A stretch of DNA of 64,000 nucleotides from Halococcus salsus. Lineage in GTDB: Archaea; Halobacteriota; Halobacteria; Halobacteriales; Halococcaceae. Positions 43,273-51,648 of this stretch are shown piece by piece. The notes below the pieces were generated by a model, which was not told the DNA's origin, did no database searches, and worked only from the letters and a program-made list of their open reading frames with translations. Position 1 is the stretch's first letter; each line of letters starts with the position of its first letter. The position numbers and the translations under genes were made by a program. Location: assembly GCF_009900715.1 (NCBI RefSeq), contig NZ_JAAAJC010000001.1, forward strand, positions 1,320,277 to 1,384,276. Direction: 5' to 3'.

Positions 43273-45588
43273 TCAGTCGTCGTCCAGACTCCGGCCGGTG
43301 TCCGCTTCCTCGCCGAGGACACGCCGCGAGATGATCGTTCCACCAGCGGTCGCCGACGTCGCCTCGCGGCGCACGAACCGTTTTCTCACCACGTCGTAGC
43401 CGAACACGGCGGCACCGAGGATGATGAGAATATCCCCGGGGAGCCGCGACCAGAACAGCGTCTGGACGAGACCCCGGTTGTAGAACGCGAGCGAGCGGCC
43501 GGCGTCGTAGCCCTGCGTCAAGACGGTCTCCAGTTGGAGGAACCCGACCGGGATGTCGCCGACGAACACCATCCAGGCGAGACCGACATTCAGCAGCCAG
43601 AACGCGCGTTTCAGGTTCGTCGGGTTCCACGAATCGGGTTCGGTGGTGAAACGTAGCAGATACGTCCCCATTCCGAGCGCGAGGAAACCGAACGCCCCGA
43701 ACATCGAGGCGTGGGCGTGTCCGACCGTCAGGAACGTTCCGTGTTCGTAGTAGTTGATGATCGGGAGGTTGATGAAGAAGCCGAGCGCTCCCGCACCGAC
43801 GAAGTTCCATATCCCCGAGGCGATGATGAACATGAACGGCAGTCTGTACGGGAACCGTTCACCAGCGCCCATGTATGCGCGATACTGGTTGAACGCCTCG
43901 AAGAGGATGAACACCAGCGGGATGAACTCGAGCGTCGAGAAGAGGCTCCCGATGGGGACCCAGTACTGGGGGAGCCCGATCCACCAGTAGTGATGGGAGA
44001 CGCCGACGACCCCCGCGCCCATCACCAGCAGTGCTTCGAGAACGACTGCCTTCTCCGCACTCCGCCGCGACAGGAGGTTCATCGCGAGGAGGGCGATGCC
44101 GGTGACGGCGACGACGAAGAACTCGAAGGCCCCCTCGACCCACATGTGGACGACCCACCAGCGCCAGAACTCGGTCACGACGATGCTCGTTTTCGGGGTG
44201 TAGAGCATGCTCGCGGTGAACAACAGCCCGATCGACCCGCCGGCGTAGATGATCATGTGCGCGAGCCCGTAGCGGCTCTCCCGTTCGAGAAGCGGTTTGA
44301 ACCCGCGGGCGACGAGGGTAGTCCAGAGCGCGAAGCCAACCAGGAGACCGACCTGCCAGACCCGCCCGACTTCGAGGTATTCGAGGCCCTCGTCCCCGAG
44401 GAGCCACCAGAGCGAACCATCGATGTAGCCCTGTGCGCCGAGCCAGATACCGACCAATCCACCGACGACCACGACGAAGAGCGCGCCGAGTAGGACGTGA
44501 ATGAGCGTCTTCTGGTGGTCGGGTTCGTAGCCGGTCAGCAACGGCGGGAGGAACAACCCGATACCGAGCCAGAGCGTCGCGATCCAGAGCACTGCGAGGT
44601 CGATGTGCCAGGCCTTCGTGATGGCGAACGGGAGCGTCGCCATCGCGTCGATACCAAGCGCGTTGGCGATACCGTAGAACCCCTCGCGTTCGATGTAATA
44701 GTGGGCCATCAGCCCACCGAGCAACGTCTGGACGACGAACAGAACGGCTGCGACCGGCACGAAGCGGACGGCTGCGAACTGGCTCGGCGAAAGCGACACC
44801 GCCCCGGGGTCGGGGACGTCGATATCCTCGGCTCCCGGTTCGGAGAGCTGGATGGAGTTGTAGAGCCAGATACCGGCCCCGCCACCGAGGACGAGTACAA
44901 CCATCGCGAACACGCTCCACAGCATCGCCGACGCCGGAGCTTCGTTGCCCGCGCCGGTATTGAACGGCCACTCGTTGGTGTAGGAGTGAGCGGTACCGGG
45001 ACGGTCAGTTGCGGAGAACAGCGCGGTCCAGAGGGCGAAATCGGCGAATCGCTTCGCGTCTTCCGACGACGAGACGAACCCCGACGGAATACCGTGTTCG
45101 GGTGCACCACCGTGGTAACGCTTCACGTATTCCGTACGGACCTGCCGATACGCGTATGCCTCGGCCGAACCGAGTTCGACCCTCTCACCGAGAGTGTTGT
45201 CCTCGAGTTGGCGTCTCACGACCGCCTCCACACCCGCTTTCCGAGCCTCGCCGAGACTCGCATACGAGGTTCCATAGCGCTCGCGGGCAACGTACGTGCG
45301 CATGTTCGCCACGAGTCGGTCGAGCGTATCGGCGGTGTAGTCGTCCCCGAAGTAAGCGCCGTTGCCCAGTATCGACCCGTGGTTCATCAGGCTGTTTCCC
45401 TGAAAGACCGCCTTCCCCCTCACGATCTGCTCGTTCGTGGTGAGCGTCCCACCGTTCGGACCGACGACCCGTTCGGGGCGGTCGGGTGACTGTTCGTAGG
45501 TGAGATACGCACCTGCACCCATGACGGCCAGATTGAAGACGAAGGCGACGACGAGTATCTTCGCCAACGTTTTTCGAGTGACTTCCAT
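43273..45588 (-). CDS. norZ: Quinol-type nitric oxide reductase (qNOR)
   Basis: Reduces NO to N2O with electrons from quinol at the membrane. 771 residues, one chain joining the NorC-like N-terminal domain (about 40-210, with GKAVFQGNSLMNHGSILG) to the catalytic NorB part with 12-13 helices. Haem and non-haem iron ligands are present in AHYYIE, KAWHIDLAVLWI, VGVSHHYWWIG, FSTLEF and TVGHAHASMFGAFG. The N-terminal domain has no CxxCH, which separates qNOR from cytochrome-c-dependent cNOR. It is the only denitrification enzyme in the window. A 12-base palindrome lies 43-54 bases upstream. Confidence 0.95.
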   Translation of the reverse strand: MEVTRKTLAKILVVAFVFNLAVMGAGAYLTYEQSPDRPERVVGPNGGTLTTNEQIVRGKAVFQGNSLMNHGSILGNGAYFGDDYTADTLDRLVANMRTYVARERYGTSYASLGEARKAGVEAVVRRQLEDNTLGERVELGSAEAYAYRQVRTEYVKRYHGGAPEHGIPSGFVSSSEDAKRFADFALWTALFSATDRPGTAHSYTNEWPFNTGAGNEAPASAMLWSVFAMVVLVLGGGAGIWLYNSIQLSEPGAEDIDVPDPGAVSLSPSQFAAVRFVPVAAVLFVVQTLLGGLMAHYYIEREGFYGIANALGIDAMATLPFAITKAWHIDLAVLWIATLWLGIGLFLPPLLTGYEPDHQKTLIHVLLGALFVVVVGGLVGIWLGAQGYIDGSLWWLLGDEGLEYLEVGRVWQVGLLVGFALWTTLVARGFKPLLERESRYGLAHMIIYAGGSIGLLFTASMLYTPKTSIVVTEFWRWWVVHMWVEGAFEFFVVAVTGIALLAMNLLSRRSAEKAVVLEALLVMGAGVVGVSHHYWWIGLPQYWVPIGSLFSTLEFIPLVFILFEAFNQYRAYMGAGERFPYRLPFMFIIASGIWNFVGAGALGFFINLPIINYYEHGTFLTVGHAHASMFGAFGFLALGMGTYLLRFTTEPDSWNPTNLKRAFWLLNVGLAWMVFVGDIPVGFLQLETVLTQGYDAGRSLAFYNRGLVQTLFWSRLPGDILIILGAAVFGYDVVRKRFVRREATSATAGGTIISRRVLGEEADTGRSLDDD

Positions 45589-45630
45589 CTCTGGGTCCCG
45601 GTGGGAACGATGGCGCAGAGAAGCTACTCC

Positions 45631-45642
45631 CGAACGTGTTCG
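45631..45642. promoter_or_regulatory. Palindrome cgaacgtgttcg in the norZ promoter (NarO-like site)
   Basis: The sequence has the form CGAA-N4-TTCG, an inverted repeat reported upstream of denitrification genes controlled by NarO in haloarchaea. It lies 43 bases before the norZ start, a reasonable place for an activator just upstream of the TATA element. Assignment to NarO is from memory and position, not measured. Confidence 0.5.
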
Positions 45643-45859
45643 GTTTCACCGACGAGTGTGGTGATTCCGGGTCGAGGGCCGTGAGAGCGCCTGCAGAACT
45701 AACCCACACGTACTCTGCGGATCGCTGCCCGAAGACGAACGGGACCCTTCGGTACCACACTGTCCAGCCTACGGACAGATCTACTGTCGAAACTCGAATC
45801 GAGGGAACGGTCCCCTACTGTAGATCTAAAAACGGATCTGCGTACGCCACTCCGAACGA

Positions 45860-45982
45860 ATGAAGGGACTACTCGCCCTACTCACCGACGAAATGCAAGC
45901 GTCTACCGTCCAGACGACGGCCAACCGTTCCGGCGAGGGTCCGGTCACCGAAGTCGAAGCGGGTACGGACGGCGTCCGATGA
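45860..45982 (+). CDS. 40-residue peptide gene, coupled to the next gene
   Basis: Starts MKGLLALLTDEMQ and ends GTDGVR. The stop shares bases with the ATG of the following 104-residue gene (ATGA), the arrangement of translational coupling. The N-terminus is a short amphipathic helix, the rest is polar. No family is recognised. It starts a two-gene unit divergent from norZ (271 bases between the starts), so it could share denitrification or redox control, which is inference. Confidence 0.5.
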   Translation: MKGLLALLTDEMQASTVQTTANRSGEGPVTEVEAGTDGVR

Positions 45983-46293
45983 AGACCTACAGTTCACGAA
46001 CCGGCGACCGTATCGTCCTTCGGACCATGGACCGACCGGACGGCGATATCGTTCTTCACGATGCGCTCACCGTTCGTCTCGAACCGGGTTCCGTGCGGGT
46101 CGGAATGGACGTTCGGGGTGAACTCGTCAGCGAGTCCGCTCGGGCGACGGCGTTCCTCAACGAGATCATAGCGGGCGACCTTCAATTCCACGTTCACGTC
46201 GATGCTCGTGACGGAGAGAAGTCGCGGTCCGTGTTGGTCTGTAACGCTACCGGTGACGACCCCGAGCGGCTGGAGTGGATCGGACTGCGTTAG
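45979..46293 (+). CDS. 104-residue protein of unknown function
   Basis: Soluble, with several beta strands (IVLHDALTVRLEPGSVRVGMDV and LQFHVHVDARDG) and one helix (ARATAFLNEIIAG). No cysteine cluster or metal motif stands out; a few His are scattered. I do not recognise a family. Its start overlaps the stop of the 40-residue gene, and it ends 85 bases before the CDP-alcohol phosphatidyltransferase stop on the other strand. The pair lies back to back with norZ, which hints at a role linked to NO or anaerobic growth. Confidence 0.6.
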   Translation: MKTYSSRTGDRIVLRTMDRPDGDIVLHDALTVRLEPGSVRVGMDVRGELVSESARATAFLNEIIAGDLQFHVHVDARDGEKSRSVLVCNATGDDPERLEWIGLR

Positions 46294-46378
46294 TTAGAGC
46301 CCCCAAACCGGTGTGAAGGAGGTGCTTCTCTCTCTCTTCGGTGGTGTCCTCACAGCATCACACTCGAATGCTGCGGCA

Positions 46379-47140
46379 TCACTCCAGAACAGCGAGGAAG
46401 TCGCGGGCGAACAAGGCGACGAACGGCACCATCACGACCGTCGACAGGACGATCGAAGTCGATGGACTAACCAGGGGGAGAAGCGCCACGCTACACACAC
46501 CCATTTGCAAGCCAGCGAGCTGTCGTCGACGACCGCTCTCCGGAAGCGTTCCCACCGCACCACCTCGCCGACGATGCAGCCACAACCCGCCGAGATAGGC
46601 GGGTCGGGCGAAGCCGACGACGAGATACCACGGTGGCAGCGCGCCGTACGAGAGACCGAGCACTCCAGCGACGAGCAGACCGAGGGCGTCGAATTCGGTG
46701 TCGAGCTTCGCCCCGAGGAGGCTCTCCGTCCCGACCCGACGTGCGAGCCGGCCATCGATCCAATCGAGCGCCACTGCGACCGTATAGAGACCCCACGGAA
46801 GCCACAGCGCGTGACCCGTCGGTTCGGGAACGACGAGGAAACCGGCGAGCGCGGCGAGCGCGCCACCCCGTGTCAACGTCGCGGCTGTAGCGACACCGAG
46901 CGTGTCCCGCAACTGTCCGTCGTCCGGTCGCCGGTTCTCCGCCAGGTATCGTCGGAGAAGCCACAGCTCGTACGTTACCACCCCGGCCGTCATCAGGGCC
47001 CATCGGACGCCGTGGGCTGGCGTCCACCAGCCGCCGAGAACCGTACAACCGGTCGCCGTTCCGATGACCGCAACGACGGCAACGAGTCCCCACTGTCGAC
47101 GGAGTCGTCCCCGCGCTGTCCTGTCGTATCCATCGCTCAT
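46379..47140 (-). CDS. CDP-alcohol phosphatidyltransferase family protein
   Basis: 253 residues, about seven membrane helices. The family signature is complete: D126-x2-D129-G130-x2-A133-R134-x8-G143-x3-D147-x3-D151 (LDWIDGRLARRVG then GAKLDTEFD). Members move the phosphoalcohol of a CDP-activated lipid to a polar head group, so it probably makes an archaeal phospholipid such as archaetidylglycerol phosphate, archaetidylserine or archaetidylinositol phosphate. The head group cannot be told. It is not in an obvious operon. Confidence 0.88.
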   Translation of the reverse strand: MSDGYDRTARGRLRRQWGLVAVVAVIGTATGCTVLGGWWTPAHGVRWALMTAGVVTYELWLLRRYLAENRRPDDGQLRDTLGVATAATLTRGGALAALAGFLVVPEPTGHALWLPWGLYTVAVALDWIDGRLARRVGTESLLGAKLDTEFDALGLLVAGVLGLSYGALPPWYLVVGFARPAYLGGLWLHRRRGGAVGTLPESGRRRQLAGLQMGVCSVALLPLVSPSTSIVLSTVVMVPFVALFARDFLAVLE

Positions 47141-47274
47141 GCGACAACCGAGAGAGACCGGTTGGCCGAGTCAGGAGTGCCAACCACAAAACAACTCGTT
47201 CCGGGGATATCGGGGTGCCATTTATCAGAAACGGGATGAAACGAAGCGCTATTACGTGAAAAGCAGGCGCAAAG

Positions 47275-47294
47275 CCTCGCCGTTTAGGGCGGGG
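47275..47294 (+). repeat. Left-end hairpin of the IS1341-type element
   Basis: The arms cctcgcc and ggcgggg pair (one wobble) around gtttag. The same stem is found at the right end. This duplication of the subterminal hairpin is as expected for an IS200/IS605-superfamily element. Confidence 0.6.
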
Positions 47295-47404
47295 ATACGC
47301 GCCGTCCGCTTTGTCTCGAATGGTCGCACCCGCCAGCAACGCGGCGGTGGCCGTCTGGATATTCCACCGGAATGTTTAGATCTGTTCGCCATCATAGGTT
47401 ACGT

Positions 47405-48673
47405 ATGGCGAATCGCACGGTCACGCGCACTTATCGAGCGAGGGTTCGGAACCACTCGCAAGTGCGCGACGACTTCGATTCGCTTGGTTTCGCCGCCAGT
47501 AAGCTCTGGAACGTCGCCCGGTGGACGGTGGGGCGCGTTTGGGACGCCTGCGGCCAGATTCCCTCGGCCTTCGACCTGCAAAAGTACCTCAAGAGCCACG
47601 AACGCTACGCGGACCTTCATTCCCAATCCAGTCAGCGAGTTCTTGCCGAACTCGGTGAAGCGTTCACGGCGTGGTACGGGCATCGAGGCAACGGGAATAC
47701 GAAAGCGAACCCGCCCGGCTACCGCAAACACAACGACGAGCATCCACGCTCGACGGTCACGTTCAAGCAAGCGGGCTTCAAGCACGACGCCGCGAACCAA
47801 CGGATTCGTCTCTCGAAAGGGTCGAACCTCAAAGATGGATGGGGCGATTTCATTCTCTGTGAGTACGACGTTATCGGCCCCCGAGATACGACCGTCGAGC
47901 ACGTCCAGCAGGTTCGTGCCGTGTACGAACACGGCGTCTGGCGATTGCATATCGTCTGCCGTGTCGAAGTGGATGTGGCCGACTCGCCCGGCGACCGAAC
48001 GGCGGGCGTGGATCTCGGGATCTGTAACGTCGCCGCCGTCTCCTTCGGCGACGAATCGTTGCTCTATCCCGGTGGGTCGCTCAAGGAAGACGAATACTAC
48101 TTCGCCAAACAGCGCGCGAAGTGCGCCGACTCGTTCTCCCGCGAAGCTCGACGTTTGGACCGGAAGCGCACCGACCGGCGGACGCACTTCTTCCACACGC
48201 TCTCGAAAGAGATCGTGGAACAGTGCGCCGAACGCGGCGTCGGTACGGTGTTCGTTGGCGACCTCGGCGGGATCCGCGACGGCGACGACGGCCCGAAGAA
48301 TTGGGGCCGTCACGGAAACCTCGACCTCCACGGATGGGCGTTCGACCGCTTCACGACGATGCTCACGTACAAGGCGGAGATACGCGGTATCGCCGTCGAA
48401 ACCGTCTCCGAACGGGACACGTCGAAGACCTGCTCGGCCTGTGGAACAAAGTCGGACAGCCAGCGCGTCGAACGCGGGTTGTACGTCTGTGAGGAGTGCG
48501 GGACTGTGGCGAACGCCGACACGAACGGCGCGGAGAATATCAGGCAGAAAAGTACCTCCGAATCCTCTCACGAGGATAGGAGTACCGGCTGGTTGGCACA
48601 GCCAGCGGTTCGTCTGTTCGACAAAACGCGAGGAGGTTTCCTCCCGCCAGAACAGGCGACCCGCGAACCTTAA
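47405..48673 (+). CDS. tnpB: TnpB-family protein (IS1341-type OrfB) with unusual RuvC second site
   Basis: 422 residues. RuvC first acid D203 in AGVDLGICNVA and third acid D372 in NADTNGAENI are present; the zinc finger has C343, C346, C362 and C365. In the second RuvC position, where the sister TnpB at 27 kb has VAVEAL, this protein has VFVGDLGGIRDG, so Glu is replaced by Gly with an Asp (D286) one residue later. Other haloarchaeal solo TnpBs share a GDL there as I recall, so activity may be kept with a shifted acid. The C-terminal GWLAQPAV leads into the right end. Confidence 0.88.
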   Translation: MANRTVTRTYRARVRNHSQVRDDFDSLGFAASKLWNVARWTVGRVWDACGQIPSAFDLQKYLKSHERYADLHSQSSQRVLAELGEAFTAWYGHRGNGNTKANPPGYRKHNDEHPRSTVTFKQAGFKHDAANQRIRLSKGSNLKDGWGDFILCEYDVIGPRDTTVEHVQQVRAVYEHGVWRLHIVCRVEVDVADSPGDRTAGVDLGICNVAAVSFGDESLLYPGGSLKEDEYYFAKQRAKCADSFSREARRLDRKRTDRRTHFFHTLSKEIVEQCAERGVGTVFVGDLGGIRDGDDGPKNWGRHGNLDLHGWAFDRFTTMLTYKAEIRGIAVETVSERDTSKTCSACGTKSDSQRVERGLYVCEECGTVANADTNGAENIRQKSTSESSHEDRSTGWLAQPAVRLFDKTRGGFLPPEQATREP

Positions 48674-48725
48674 TATCCCAACTGCAGCAGGGAATCCTCG
48701 CCGTTCACGGCGGGGAGGATGTCAA
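48594..48725 (+). ncRNA. Putative omega RNA / right end of the IS1341-type element
   Basis: The 3-prime end of tnpB plus 50 bases holds a hairpin (48696-48715) and a conserved end aggatgtcaa. Related TnpB systems make their guide RNA from this part, with the guide taken from the flank after about 48725. RNA existence is inferred from position and from conservation with the remnant near 23.9 kb. Confidence 0.4.
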
Positions 48726-48849
48726 CTACCGACGGACCGAGCGCGAGCGAACTGGGAGACGGTCGAACGAATCATCGAGCAGGTGGAGTGAGTATGGTGG
48801 AAATCAGGCCAACCGATAAACGAACGCGGAACCGAACTTCGGTGAGTAG

Positions 48850-49161
48850 ATGGACGTGTTAGTGACCCTCCTGCGCCTTTCGGCCGGACTCAGCGTGGTG
48901 CTCTTGATGGGTTTGATCTACATCTGGGGCCGGAACTACCTCGTCTTCCGCTCGAAGTACGCAGCCGGACTGCTCATCTTCGCGGGCCTTCTCCTGCTCC
49001 AGACCGGGCTGACGACGTACTTCTACGCCTTCCATCCGGTGGTCTCCGGGTGGATAGCGAACCCGGAACTGGTCCATCCGCTTCCCCTGATGGTGATGTC
49101 CTCGGCACAGGTCCTGGAACTCGCCGGTATCGCCCTGGTTGTGTGGATCTCTTGGGATTAG
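48850..49161 (+). CDS. Three-helix membrane protein of unknown function
   Basis: 103 residues with hydrophobic segments at about 3-26, 37-59 and 79-100. The first helix is followed by IYIWGRNYLVFRSKYAAG, a positive loop that stays inside. There are no catalytic motifs. Small proteins of this shape are common in haloarchaea, but I cannot name the family. It begins 125 bases after the IS1341-type element and has its own space upstream for a promoter. Confidence 0.65.
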   Translation: MDVLVTLLRLSAGLSVVLLMGLIYIWGRNYLVFRSKYAAGLLIFAGLLLLQTGLTTYFYAFHPVVSGWIANPELVHPLPLMVMSSAQVLELAGIALVVWISWD

Positions 49162-49430
49162 CCCACTGGAATCCCATTGCGGCGACACGAACCCCTCCCA
49201 CCCTCCTCGTACGCGATCGGTTGAACTGCTCCCCCTGAGACCAGCGTTTTTGCGGATGGATCGGAACCGACGGTTCTACGAACGAGGATCGTTATTCTCA
49301 GAGAGGGAACCGAGATCGGTGCAACGAACCCTGCTGGAGGCGTACTCCGTCGACAAGGCCTCGCTATCGTAGTTACTGAGAGCTCGCGACGAGAGCGAAC
49401 GCTGTAGTGGCTGCGCTATCGAACGAGTAC

Positions 49431-49874
49431 ATGGCAACGCAAAGCGGTCGAGGGTGGACCAGTGAATCGGTGGGGTTGGCGTTCAGCCGCCTTGCGTTGG
49501 GGATCATCTTCGTCGTGTCCGGCGTCGGCAAAGTGTTTGCTACCGGACCGAAAGCGTCGAGTATTACAGGATTTGCCGACACGCTCGCCCAGCTCGGAAT
49601 GCCGTTTCCCACCCTGGCCGCGTGGGGTGTCGGCCTCCTCGAACTGGTCGGCGGGATACTCCTTCTGGTCGGCTTGCTCACTCGCACCGTCGCGGCCTTG
49701 CTTGCCGTCGACATGGCTGTGGCGACGGTGCTGGTCCACCTCCCGAACGGCTTCGTGGTATCGGACGGCGGGTACGAGTACACGTTCGTCCTCACGCTCA
49801 GTGCCCTCAGTCTCGCGCTCAGTGGGCCCGGCGTGGTGTCGCTCAAGCGAGCGCTCGGACGGATAGGTTCATAA
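49431..49874 (+). CDS. DoxX family membrane protein
   Basis: 147 residues with four helices. The DoxX pattern starts with SVGLAFSRLALGIIFVVSGVGK, then GFADTLAQLGMPFPTLAAWGVGLLELVGGILLLVGLLTR, and ends with a conserved ALSLALSGPG. Members include subunits of quinol oxidases and small membrane oxidoreductase partners; this one is of the general YphA/DoxX type with no cofactor motif. I prefer the ATG at 49431; a GTG at 49407 would add eight residues. It precedes thiE on the same strand by 70 bases without a known functional link. Confidence 0.85.
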   Translation: MATQSGRGWTSESVGLAFSRLALGIIFVVSGVGKVFATGPKASSITGFADTLAQLGMPFPTLAAWGVGLLELVGGILLLVGLLTRTVAALLAVDMAVATVLVHLPNGFVVSDGGYEYTFVLTLSALSLALSGPGVVSLKRALGRIGS

Positions 49875-49944
49875 TCGAGTGTGGGTCAGCGGGGTTCGGC
49901 CGATACCCATTTCACCCAGCGTCCATCACGTCGACGTACAACCC

Positions 49945-50580
49945 ATGAATATCTCTGGCGCGTATCTCGTGACCCAAGCGAGCCACTCGCGTGACCGGTC
50001 GACCGAGCGGATCGTGGCGGCCGCCATCGAAGGCGGGGTGACGACCGTCCAACTGCGCGAAAAGCACATGACCGCTCGCGAGCGCTACTCGGTCGGGAAG
50101 GCCCTCCGCGAGCGGACGCGAGCCGCCGGGGTCACCTTCATCGTGAACGACCGAGCCGACCTCGCGGTCGCCATCGATGCCGATGGGGTTCACCTCGGCG
50201 ACGACGACCTGCCCATCGCCGCCGTCCGCGAGGTGCTCGGTCCGGACGGCTACATCGGTCGCTCCGTCTCCACGGTCGCGGCTGCGACGGCCGCCGAGCG
50301 CGCCGGAGCGGACTACTTGGGTGTCGGTGCGGTCTTCGCTACCGCCTCGAAGGACGTACCGGCCGCGGACGCCGAGATCGGACTCGAAACCGTCGCCGAC
50401 ATCGCCGACGCCGTCGACATCCCGACCGTCGGGATCGGTGGCGTGACGCCCGAGAACGCTGGCGAGGTCGTCGCCGCCGGCGCGGACGGCGTCGCCGTCA
50501 TCTCCGCCATCACCGCTGCCGAGGACCCCGCGGCCGCGACGCGACGGCTCACTGCGAGCGTCGAGGAGGCGGCTCGATGA
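49945..50580 (+). CDS. thiE: Thiamine-phosphate synthase
   Basis: Joins the thiazole phosphate and HMP pyrophosphate to give thiamine phosphate. 211 residues, a TIM barrel with QLREKHMTARE (diphosphate and Mg site), VNDRADLAVAIDADGVHLG, the loop GADYLGVGAVFATASK, and the final glycine motif TVGIGGVTPENAGEV with GADGVAVISAI. The ATG at 49945 directly begins the first strand. The stop overlaps the start of thiM (ATGA), forming a coupled thiamine salvage pair. Confidence 0.95.
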   Translation: MNISGAYLVTQASHSRDRSTERIVAAAIEGGVTTVQLREKHMTARERYSVGKALRERTRAAGVTFIVNDRADLAVAIDADGVHLGDDDLPIAAVREVLGPDGYIGRSVSTVAAATAAERAGADYLGVGAVFATASKDVPAADAEIGLETVADIADAVDIPTVGIGGVTPENAGEVVAAGADGVAVISAITAAEDPAAATRRLTASVEEAAR

Positions 50581-51413
50581 ACGCGCTCGACGAACACGAC
50601 CTCGCCGACGCACTGACTGCGGTCGCCGACACCGAACCGCTCGTCAACGCGCTCACCAACGACGTGACGGTCAACGACGTGGCGAACATCGCCCTCCACT
50701 GGGGTGGGTTGCCCGTGATGTCCGACGACGAGCGCGAGGTCGGCGAGATGGTCGCGAGCGCGGACGCGTGCCTCCTCAACATGGGGACGGTGAGCGAGCG
50801 GGGCGAGAGCGCGATGATGGCCGCCGGCAACGCTGCGAACGACGCAGGCGTTCCCCTCGTCGTGGACCCGGTCGGGGTCGGGTCGACGTCGACACGGAAC
50901 CGCGTCGCCGAGCGCTTGACCGGCGAGATCGACGTGAGCATCGTCAGCGGCAACTACGGTGAAGTGTCGGCGCTCGCCGGGGCTGACGCGACCGTTCGTG
51001 GCGTCGAATCCGTCGGTGAGTACGGGGAGATCGCCGAGACGGCCATTACCTGCGCCCGCGAGACCGAGAGCATCGTCGTCGCCTCCGGCGAGGTCGACAT
51101 CGTCGCGACCGAAGCGATGGCGTTCGAGGTACACAGCGGCGACGGGATGCTCGGACGGGTCGTCGGGACCGGCTGTATGCTCGGGATGACGCTCGCGGTG
51201 TTCGCGGCCGCGATGGACGACGAGCGTGCGGCGCTCTTGGGCACGCTCGCGTTCGGACTGGCTGGCGAGGCCGCTGCCGACGGTGCGTTCGGGGAGTACG
51301 CCGGCCCTGCAAGCTACCGGACGTGTTTCCTCGATGCCGTCGCCGGTCTCCGTGACGTCTCGCTCGCCACGCCGGCCGACCGGATCGAGTCGGTCGTTCG
51401 GGACACCCGGTAG
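50577..51413 (+). CDS. thiM: Hydroxyethylthiazole kinase
   Basis: Phosphorylates 4-methyl-5-(2-hydroxyethyl)thiazole with ATP to supply ThiE. 278 residues of the ribokinase-like fold. Characteristic segments are LVNALTNDVTVNDVANIALHWGG-type entry (the N-x-V-T-x-N motif), VPLVVDPVGVGSTSTRNRVAERL, SGNYGEVSALAG, and the catalytic GTGCMLGMTLAVFAA. It starts inside the stop codon of thiE. Together they allow recycling of thiazole and pyrimidine, not full synthesis. Confidence 0.95.
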   Translation: MNALDEHDLADALTAVADTEPLVNALTNDVTVNDVANIALHWGGLPVMSDDEREVGEMVASADACLLNMGTVSERGESAMMAAGNAANDAGVPLVVDPVGVGSTSTRNRVAERLTGEIDVSIVSGNYGEVSALAGADATVRGVESVGEYGEIAETAITCARETESIVVASGEVDIVATEAMAFEVHSGDGMLGRVVGTGCMLGMTLAVFAAAMDDERAALLGTLAFGLAGEAAADGAFGEYAGPASYRTCFLDAVAGLRDVSLATPADRIESVVRDTR

Positions 51414-51648
51414 TCGAAGAGGAGGCCAGCGGGAACGGCCGTCCCGGCTCCGAGCGCCGAGGTGGCCGGTGAGAGCGGTTGATTCGGCTCGATCCGCTCG
51501 CCTCCAAGGTGGTCGTCCTTGTATCTCCAAAGGTGTAGGAGCAACCAGAGCTCGGCGGCGCTGAACCCGAACTCGAAAACGACCCTGCTTCGTCGGGAAT
51601 CAACGATCTCCTCAGAAGACGTGGTCCCATGTGGCCCGGTGGTCGTGC
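51414..51648 (-). pseudogene. Decayed membrane ORF downstream of lipoprotein copy 1
   Basis: Reading the minus strand gives RVVFEFGFSAAELWLLL followed by GERIEPNQPLSPATSALGAG with no start codon. The same product is seen after lipoprotein copy 2 (KAVFKFGLYVFALGFALFL then IEPNQPLLPGALVFGAG), where a TGA interrupts. Both copies therefore seem broken remains of a two-helix membrane protein. Confidence 0.45.

Larger units (their letters stand above)
47220..48735 (+). mobile_element. IS1341-type element with TnpB only
   Basis: One tnpB-type gene (47405-48673) flanked by a left hairpin cctcgcc-gtttag-ggcgggg at 47275-47294 and a right hairpin cctcgcc-gttcac-ggcgggg at 48696-48715, followed by aggatgtcaa. 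No TnpA gene is present, so it depends on a transposase from elsewhere. Boundaries are approximate. The same right end, in changed form, is found near 23.9 kb. Confidence 0.75.

Noticed and set aside
49139..49372. Plus-strand frame ending in YERGSLFSEREPRSVQRT
   Set aside because: The last 38 residues look somewhat natural, but the start is unclear and no family is recognised.
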